Part shown: positions 5,797-10,676 of the stretch, piece after piece | Layout of the letters: each line of letters opens with the position of its first letter | Numbering within the stretch: position 1 is the first letter of the stretch | From: DASQGA01 sp035535315 | GTDB lineage: Bacteria; Actinomycetota; Thermoleophilia; Gaiellales; Gaiellaceae | Assembly: GCA_035535315.1 (NCBI GenBank) | Contig: DATLQD010000180.1 | Span: forward strand, 1 to 10,676 | Direction: 5' to 3' | DNA: 10,676 bases | Notes under the pieces: generated by a model | Seen by the model: the letters and a program-made list of their open reading frames with translations, nothing else | What the model was told of the DNA's origin: nothing | Databases searched by the model: none | Program-made: the position numbers and the translations under genes

Positions 5797-6999
5797 ATGT
5801 CTCTCGCGTCCGCCTCAGACCCGATTTCCACCGTGCTCGACGCTGTAGATGGAGCGAACGCCGTCTCGCTCACACAGGAGATCGTCCGGATTCCAAGCGT
5901 CGTCGGCGAGGAGGGCGAGCTGGCCCGGGCGCTCGCCCCTCGGATGAAGGAAATGGGCTATGACCGTGTCTACCTCCAGGACGTTCTGCCGGACCGGCCC
6001 AACGTGGTCGGCGTCGTGGACTCGGGCCGGCCGGGGTCGACGCTCGTCCTCACGGGGCACATAGACACGAAGCCGGTCTGCCTCGGCTGGGACGACGATC
6101 CCTACTCGGGCCGCCTTGCCGGCGGCCAGCTCCACGGCCACGCGGTGATGGACATGAAGGCCGGGGTGGGAGCTTTCGTCGAGGCGGGCGCCGCCCTGGC
6201 CCGAACGAAAGATCGGTGGCGTGGGAAAGTGCTGGTGGCCGCTGTCTCCGACCACATGGGGGACCAGCAGGGGGCGATCAAGTTCTTCGAAGAGCACCAA
6301 GGGGACTTCTGCATCCTTGCCGAGCTGACCGACCTGGTCATCTACCTGGGACACCGGGGGCGCGCGTACTGGGACATCACCTCGATCGGCCACTCCGCGC
6401 ACACGTGCCATCGCCACCTGGCCGTGAACGCGATCGCGAAGATGGTGCCGCTGATCGAGGAAGTCGAGGCGCTTCGCTACGAGCCGGACCTTCCCGACTG
6501 GGTCAGCGAGCTCTTCGGCCCGGAGCTCTACACCGCGGTCGGGCGGATCTACGGGGGCCTGCCTCCGGGCGGGCCGTCGATGATTCCTGACGAGTGCACG
6601 ATCCGCGTCGACTCGAGACCCCAGCCTGGGGTCGAGATCGACGAGGTGAGGCGACTCATCGAGGGCGCCGTGGAACGGGCTCAAGAGCGGGATCCGGAAG
6701 CCCGCTTCGACATCGTGCTGGCGGACGAGAAGTCGTCCCACCTGATCGAGCGGGACCATCCGCTGACCGTCGCCCTGGCGGAGGCGATCGAGTCTGTGAC
6801 GGGAAGCGCTGCCGCGTATGGTGGCGGCTCATGGCTCGCCGATACGGCAAGTTTCGGGAACCTGGTTCCCACGGTGATCTTCGGTCCCGGCCGCGAGCCG
6901 GTCTACATGCCGAACGAATGGCTTGCGACCGAGGACATCGAGATCGCAGCGCAGGTCTACGCCGCGACCGCGGCAATCCTGCTTGCGCCCGATGAGTAG
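5797..6999 (+). CDS. M20-family metallohydrolase homologue with altered metal site
   Basis: This 400-residue protein has the ArgE/DapE/CPG2-like (M20) layout. The catalytic domain shows TGHIDTKP (H88, D90) and GHAVMDMKAG (bridging D119). The lid/dimerisation domain has IGHSAHTCHRH followed by NAI, and GPGREPVYMPNEW lies near the C-terminus. The usual catalytic pair DEE reads D152-H153-M154 (SDHMGDQQGA), so the general-base Glu and one zinc-ligand Glu are both replaced. The final zinc His before PNEW is Tyr (Y370). E176, the zinc-1 acidic ligand, is kept. Zinc site 1 could thus persist while site 2 and the base are lost: a mononuclear enzyme with another chemistry, or a binding/partner protein. 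The ATG 5797 directly follows operator C with no nearby SD (GAGG only at 5771-5774). First gene of the operon; its end overlaps the next start by 8 bp. Confidence 0.9.
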   Translation: MSLASASDPISTVLDAVDGANAVSLTQEIVRIPSVVGEEGELARALAPRMKEMGYDRVYLQDVLPDRPNVVGVVDSGRPGSTLVLTGHIDTKPVCLGWDDDPYSGRLAGGQLHGHAVMDMKAGVGAFVEAGAALARTKDRWRGKVLVAAVSDHMGDQQGAIKFFEEHQGDFCILAELTDLVIYLGHRGRAYWDITSIGHSAHTCHRHLAVNAIAKMVPLIEEVEALRYEPDLPDWVSELFGPELYTAVGRIYGGLPPGGPSMIPDECTIRVDSRPQPGVEIDEVRRLIEGAVERAQERDPEARFDIVLADEKSSHLIERDHPLTVALAEAIESVTGSAAAYGGGSWLADTASFGNLVPTVIFGPGREPVYMPNEWLATEDIEIAAQVYAATAAILLAPDE

Positions 7000-7945
7000 C
7001 CGGCTCGAGTGCCTGCCGGCACTCAAAATCCTCGCGACGACATGCGGGGGGCTCAAGCCCGGAGAGCGCTGCTTGATCGTGAGCGACACCGGGGCCGATC
7101 AGGACGTCGTGCAGTCGGCGGAGGCCGTCCTCACGACGCTAGGAGGGCATGTCGTCGTCGTCCGCTCGGATCCCGCGGAGCTGCCCGGCGACGATCCACC
7201 CGCGGCGGTCGGAGCGGCGATGCTGGAAGCCGACCTCATCCTCGAGCTGACCTCGGTCTTCATCGGATCGTGCGCAGCCCGGCGGACCGCCTGCGAGCAA
7301 GGTGCGCGCTACCTAACCGTCCCGGGGCTCGGCTGGACGACCCTGCGTCCGAATGGACCGTTCTCTGCCGACTTCCACGCGCTCGGCGAGCATGCGAAGC
7401 GTTTGGCCGAGCGCTTCGACGCCGCGGCCGACTTCAGGCTGACGAGCGACGCGGGAACCGATCTCGTAGGCGGCTTCGAAGGGCGGCGCGGCCGGCCTTT
7501 ATGGGGCATTGCCGACGAACCTGGCGGCTACGCTGCCCCGCCGGATGTAGAAGTGGGTGCCAGCCCGGTGGAGGGAACCGCTGAGGGCGTCGTGGTCGTC
7601 GATGGCTCACTTCTCTTCCTCGGCCCGGACCAGCTTGCGAGCCCGGTTCGGCTTCGCTTCGAGGCGGGACACCTCGTCGACGTGGACGGCCCGGATGGCT
7701 GGCGTCTCGCGGACGCCCTCGAGCGTTCCGGGGACGACCGCATGTCACTCCTCGCCGAGGTGTCGATCGGGCTCAACCCGTTCTCGCGTCCGGGCGGGTC
7801 GGCGCTCGAGCTCGAGGGGATCGTCGGCGGTGCACACGTTGCCGTCGGGAACAACGTGCCGTACGGGGGCTCGAATGACGCGCGCTCCCACATCGACTGC
7901 GTCCTCCTTCGCGCCACCCTGGCGCTCGACGGCGAGCCCCTCTGA
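6992..7945 (+). CDS. M29 aminopeptidase / 2,5-dihydroxypyridine dioxygenase (NicX)-like metalloenzyme
   Basis: This 317-residue protein is related to the short branch of the M29 (aminopeptidase T) fold that also contains the ring-cleaving enzyme NicX. Metal-ligand-like positions visible in order are PVEGTAEG (E194), LLAEVSIGLNP (E256), GGAHVAVGNNVPYGG (H282, Y291) and SHID (H300, D302). From memory, M29 uses Glu, Glu, His, Tyr, His and Asp here, and NicX binds iron through the His and His-x-Asp residues, so either a hydrolase or an iron dioxygenase is possible. It lacks the long N-terminal part of true aminopeptidases (over 400 residues). The start is ATG 6992, inside the end of the M20 gene (8-bp overlap, stop at 6999), chosen for coupling and family fit although no SD is visible. 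The frame stays open upstream to about 6923 but only in the shadow of the M20 gene. Substrate unknown. Confidence 0.85.
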   Translation: MSSRLECLPALKILATTCGGLKPGERCLIVSDTGADQDVVQSAEAVLTTLGGHVVVVRSDPAELPGDDPPAAVGAAMLEADLILELTSVFIGSCAARRTACEQGARYLTVPGLGWTTLRPNGPFSADFHALGEHAKRLAERFDAAADFRLTSDAGTDLVGGFEGRRGRPLWGIADEPGGYAAPPDVEVGASPVEGTAEGVVVVDGSLLFLGPDQLASPVRLRFEAGHLVDVDGPDGWRLADALERSGDDRMSLLAEVSIGLNPFSRPGGSALELEGIVGGAHVAVGNNVPYGGSNDARSHIDCVLLRATLALDGEPL

Positions 7946-7959
7946 CCGACACCCACCCC

Positions 7960-9012
7960 GTGACGACGGAGCAGCTAGTCGCAGACGTCCTCGAGCTGGC
8001 TGCGATCCCGGCTCCGACCTTCGCCGAGGAGGCTCGGCTCGACTGGCTTGAGGAGCGCCTCACCTCGGCGCCGGGACACCGCTTCCGCGACGCGGCGGGA
8101 AACCTGGTCTGGCAGTGGGGCGACGGCCGGCCCGAGCTGGCAGTTCTGGCCCACGTCGACACCGTCTTCCCCGCGGAGACGACGCTCTCGTTCCGGCGAG
8201 AGGAAGGGAGGCTCATCGGCCCAGGCATCGGCGACAACGCAGCCGCCGTGGTGGTCGCCCTGCACGCGGTCTCCGAGTTCCTCGGAGAACAAACGGCCCG
8301 CCCCGGAGCACTGGTGTTCACGGTCGGCGAGGAGGGACTCGGGAATCTCAAAGGGGCCGTCGCGGCTTGCGAGGGCCTCCAGCCCGCCGCCGTTGTGGCC
8401 GTGGAGGGACACGGGCTCGAGCGCGTGCTCGTCGATGCGGTCGGGAGTGCCCGCGTTCGGGTTCGGGTCGAGGGGCCGGGAGGCCATTCGTGGGTGGATC
8501 GCGGCGGGCCGAGTGCCGTGCACGAGCTACTCGCCCTCGGTCAGGATCTGCTTGACCACGCCACCCCGGACAATCCGGTGAACCTCGGTACGATTTCGGG
8601 CGGCCAGTCCGTGAACTCAATCGCGGCCCAATCCGAGCTCATTGCCGAGATGCGGTCGCTCGGCGAGGCGCCCCTCGACGCCTTCGTGGGCGCGGCGGAG
8701 TGCCTGGTGGTCCACGAGCCGCTCACCGTGACCGTCGACGGCGTCGGACGGCGGCCCGCAGGGCGGCTCGACCGGGCCTCGCCGCTCCTGGCCGCCGTCC
8801 GCTCCGCCCGCGATGACCTTGGCCTGCCGGACGAGCTCGAAGCCGGCTCCACGGATGCGAACGCGGCCCTGGCGCGGGGCATCCCCGCCGTGGCGCTCGG
8901 CTGCTCCTACGGGCAGGGAATGCACACGACCGGCGAGTGGATCGAGGCGGATGCCCTTAAGCTTGGTCGTTGTCAGCTGGCCGGGGTTCTGGAGAGGGTG
9001 CTGGCCGCTTGA
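7960..9012 (+). CDS. M20-family peptidase / deacylase, complete active site
   Basis: This 350-residue cytosolic di-zinc hydrolase cleaves an amide or peptide bond. It carries every M20 motif: LAHVDTVF (H65, D67), GPGIGDNAAA (bridging D92), TVGEEGLGN (base E124, ligand E125), AVEGHG (E149), GPGGHSW (H176 of the dimerisation domain) and GMHTTGEWIE (H322). The spacing resembles the PepT/CPG2-like branch rather than ArgE. It therefore complements the altered M20 protein two genes upstream. The start is GTG 7960, 14 nt after the preceding stop; no clear SD is seen, so coupling to the upstream gene is likely. Its stop codon (9010-9012) overlaps the -35 box of the aldehyde dehydrogenase promoter. 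The exact substrate (N-acyl amino acid, short peptide or carbamoyl compound) cannot be told from the sequence. Confidence 0.93.
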   Translation: MTTEQLVADVLELAAIPAPTFAEEARLDWLEERLTSAPGHRFRDAAGNLVWQWGDGRPELAVLAHVDTVFPAETTLSFRREEGRLIGPGIGDNAAAVVVALHAVSEFLGEQTARPGALVFTVGEEGLGNLKGAVAACEGLQPAAVVAVEGHGLERVLVDAVGSARVRVRVEGPGGHSWVDRGGPSAVHELLALGQDLLDHATPDNPVNLGTISGGQSVNSIAAQSELIAEMRSLGEAPLDAFVGAAECLVVHEPLTVTVDGVGRRPAGRLDRASPLLAAVRSARDDLGLPDELEAGSTDANAALARGIPAVALGCSYGQGMHTTGEWIEADALKLGRCQLAGVLERVLAA

Positions 9013-9038
9013 CGAGCCGCTGCAATGCTGGATAGGCT
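9009..9038 (+). promoter_or_regulatory. Predicted sigma-70-type promoter of the aldehyde dehydrogenase gene
   Basis: TTGACG (9009-9014), an 18-nt spacer and TAGGCT (9033-9038, TAnnnT) form a near-consensus promoter. It starts in the last codons of the preceding M20 gene and would initiate near 9045. The -10 is followed 7 nt later by the repeated operator-like element, as at the other two promoters in the window. Confidence 0.55.
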
Positions 9039-9045
9039 CGCAATC

Positions 9046-9061
9046 GTATCTCATATCTGAG
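9046..9061 (+). promoter_or_regulatory. Putative GntR operator D (tandem heptad element)
   Basis: GTATCTCATATCTGAG comprises TATCTCA (9047-9053) and TATCTGA (9054-9060) in direct repeat, preceded by CG. It covers the expected transcription start and runs into the Shine-Dalgarno AGGAG (9060-9064), so a bound protein would block initiation of the aldehyde dehydrogenase transcript. It differs from operator C by one base over the first 15 positions. Confidence 0.58.
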
Positions 9062-9069
9062 GAGACTTG

Positions 9070-10563
9070 ATGGCCCCGACGTACGCGCTCCTTGACCCTG
9101 TCACGGAGTTCCTTTCTCAGGATCACGGGCTCCTGATCGGCGGCGAGGAAGTGGAAGCCGCGAGTGGCGAGCGGTTCGATGTCCTCAATCCCGCCGACGG
9201 AACGGTTCTGACCACCGTTCCCTCCGCGGGACCGGCGGACGTCGACTCCGCCGTCAGCGCGGCCCGCGATGCCTTTCCTGCGTGGCGAGACATGCCGCCG
9301 GTCCAGCGCGCCGACCTGCTCTGGCGCCTGGGGACCCGCATCCGAGAGCTCGAGGACGAGTTCGCCGAACTCGAGACCCTCGACAACGGCAAGCCGCTGG
9401 CGGAGACGCACATCGTCGACATCCCGCTCACGTCTGATCTCTTTCGCTACTACGCGGGCTGGGTCACCAAGATCGAGGGACAGGTGGGAACGCCGTCATT
9501 CGGCAACTTCCACACGTACATGCGGAGCGAGCCTGTCGGGGTGGTCGGCGCGATCATCCCGTGGAACTTCCCGCTCCTCATGTGCGGGTACAAGCTAGGC
9601 CCGTCCCTCGCGGCCGGCTGCACCGTCGTCCTGAAGCCTGCGGAGCAGACACCGCTCTCGGCCCTTCGTCTGGCAGAGGTCGTGACGGAGGTCGGGTTCC
9701 CGCCGGGCGTCGTGAACGTGGTGACAGGCTTCGGGGAAAGTGCGGGCGCCCCACTCGCCGGCCACACCGACGTCGACAAGATCACCTTCACCGGCGAGCA
9801 CACGACCGGCCAGAAGATCATCGAGGCGTCGAAGTCGAACCTGAAGCGCGTCTCCCTCGAGCTCGGGGGCAAGTCGCCGAGCCTGGTCTTCGACGACGCC
9901 AACATGGATGCAGCGCTCGAGGGCACCCATGGCGCGGTCTTCTTCAACCAGGGCCAGTGCTGCATCGCCGGCGCGCGCGTCTTCGTGGACGAGAAGGTCC
10001 GCGACGAGTTCGCCGAGCGCCTAGCGGAGCGCGCAGGCTCGATCCGCCTCGGCTCGGGGCTCGATCCGGAGACCACCATGGGCCCCCTCGTGAGCGACGA
10101 GCAGCGACAGCGGGTCAACGGCTACATCGAGTCGGGCCGGAGCGAGGGCGCACGGATCCTCTCCGGTGGTGAGCCTCCCACCGGCGAGGGGCTGGCAAAC
10201 GGGTACTTCGTGTCGCCGACGGTCTTCGTCGACGTGGAGCCGGGCATGAAGATCATGCGGGAGGAGATCTTCGGCCCCGTCGCGATGGTGGGGACATTCT
10301 CGGACGAGGACGAGGCGATCGCGCTCGCGAACGACACGCGCTTCGGGCTCGCGGCAGGGATCTATACGAGCGATGTGGGCCGCGCCCACCGCGTCGCGGC
10401 ACAGGTGCAGGCCGGAACGGTCTGGGTGAACACCTACGGGATGTTCGACGCCGCGATCCCGTACGGCGGCTTCAAGCTCTCGGGCTTCGGCAAGGAGCTC
10501 GGACGCGAGGCCCTAGACCTCTACCTGCAGACGAAGACGGTCTGGGTCAATCTCGATGCTTGA
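9070..10563 (+). CDS. NAD(P)-dependent aldehyde dehydrogenase
   Basis: This 497-residue member of the ALDH superfamily oxidises an aldehyde to the acid. Motifs in order: GAIIPWNFP (N166, oxyanion hole), VLKPAEQTP (K189, cofactor binding), FTGEHTTGQ (glycine motif), LELGGKSP (base E264), FNQGQCCIAG (nucleophile C298 by alignment), REEIFGPV (E399, nicotinamide ribose) and PYGGFKLSGFGKELG near the C-terminus. All catalytic residues are present and the length is normal. The glycine motif usually reads GSTEVG; here it is GEHTTG, so cofactor preference cannot be assumed. The start is ATG 9070, with AGGAG (9060-9064) 5 nt upstream; a TTG three bases earlier is less likely. It has its own promoter and operator-like element, so it can be induced separately from the upstream operon. 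In this context it probably oxidises an aldehyde released by the preceding hydrolytic steps; the specific substrate is unknown. Confidence 0.95.
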   Translation: MAPTYALLDPVTEFLSQDHGLLIGGEEVEAASGERFDVLNPADGTVLTTVPSAGPADVDSAVSAARDAFPAWRDMPPVQRADLLWRLGTRIRELEDEFAELETLDNGKPLAETHIVDIPLTSDLFRYYAGWVTKIEGQVGTPSFGNFHTYMRSEPVGVVGAIIPWNFPLLMCGYKLGPSLAAGCTVVLKPAEQTPLSALRLAEVVTEVGFPPGVVNVVTGFGESAGAPLAGHTDVDKITFTGEHTTGQKIIEASKSNLKRVSLELGGKSPSLVFDDANMDAALEGTHGAVFFNQGQCCIAGARVFVDEKVRDEFAERLAERAGSIRLGSGLDPETTMGPLVSDEQRQRVNGYIESGRSEGARILSGGEPPTGEGLANGYFVSPTVFVDVEPGMKIMREEIFGPVAMVGTFSDEDEAIALANDTRFGLAAGIYTSDVGRAHRVAAQVQAGTVWVNTYGMFDAAIPYGGFKLSGFGKELGREALDLYLQTKTVWVNLDA

Positions 10564-10628
10564 CCGGCAATCACCGCACTCACGGATGGCGGCCCAGACA
10601 CGGCGCCACGCCGCACCCTCGCCCTTAC

Positions 10629-10645
10629 CAAGGCTTCTAGCCTTG
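10629..10645. terminator. Weak hairpin downstream of aldehyde dehydrogenase
   Basis: CAAGGCT-TCT-AGCCTTG is a perfect 7-bp stem with a 3-nt loop, 66 nt after the aldehyde dehydrogenase stop. No T run follows. It could end the transcript, but the stem is short and the call is tentative. The rest of 10564-10676 shows no supported gene; an ATG at 10651 opens a frame to the window edge but has no ribosome site and too little sequence to judge. Confidence 0.3.
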
Positions 10646-10676
10646 CCTGCATGCGATGGCACACCCTGGCTTGGTC

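Noticed and set aside
5815..6759. Long minus-strand reading frame of 314 codons opposite the first M20 gene
   Set aside because: It is the antisense shadow of a gene with clear M20 motifs; its translation is Arg/Asp/His/Val-rich with no recognisable domain, as expected from high-GC antisense frames.
6923..6991. Upstream extension of the M29/NicX-like reading frame
   Set aside because: It lies entirely within the M20 coding sequence; ATG 6992 gives a normal N-terminus and the overlap typical of coupled genes.
5797..6999. Classifying the first M20 gene as a pseudogene
   Set aside because: The frame is intact, full length and translationally overlapped with the next gene; changed active-site residues alone do not show decay.
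8617..9411. Minus-strand frame of 264 codons spanning the M20/aldehyde dehydrogenase junction
   Set aside because: It crosses a well-supported promoter region and two genes with full motif sets, and has no domain signature of its own.

Overview
The window looks like a catabolic or salvage gene cluster from a high-GC bacterium, most likely an actinobacterium. By eye the GC content is roughly two thirds. The evidence is strong G/C third-position bias, a substrate-binding lipoprotein with a Gly/Asp/Ser/Thr-rich post-cysteine linker, and TTGAC(A/G)...TAnnnT promoters. Placement below phylum is not possible from the sequence alone. There are no rRNA, tRNA, CRISPR or IS features, and no codon-use break suggesting recent transfer.

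Layout: (1) 1-987 (+), the C-terminal part of an amidohydrolase/deaminase (TRZ/ATZ-MtaD type), cut by the left edge. (2) 1001-1031, a strong hairpin between convergent genes. (3) 3836-1042 (-), an ABC import operon in the order ATPase, permease, substrate-binding lipoprotein of the NMT1/THI5-SsuA type. (4) 3901-5010 (+), a bacterial class II HDAC-like deacetylase. (5) 5712-5023 (-), a GntR-family regulator with an FCD domain. (6) 5797-10563 (+), an M20 protein with an altered metal site, an M29/NicX-like metalloenzyme, an intact M20 peptidase, and an aldehyde dehydrogenase. (7) 10564-10676, a tail without a supported gene.

The most informative feature is in the spacers. Three near-consensus sigma-70-type promoters can be read, upstream of the ABC operon, the first M20 gene and the aldehyde dehydrogenase. 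Each is followed 5-10 bp after its -10 box by nearly the same AT-rich element, CGTATCTSATATMTSA (two 7-bp direct repeats). A related inverted site, GATAC-ATC-GTATC, lies just in front of the GntR gene. This looks like a local GntR regulon in which the regulator blocks transcription initiation at import, catabolic and its own promoters. That is an inference, but it rests on visible repeats at consistent positions.

Taken together, the genes suggest import of a small nitrogen-containing compound (the binding protein resembles pyrimidine-precursor binders), several C-N hydrolysis or deamidation/deamination steps by five metalloenzymes, possibly a ring- or amide-opening step by the M29/NicX-like protein, and oxidation of a resulting aldehyde. 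The substrate cannot be determined from the sequence.
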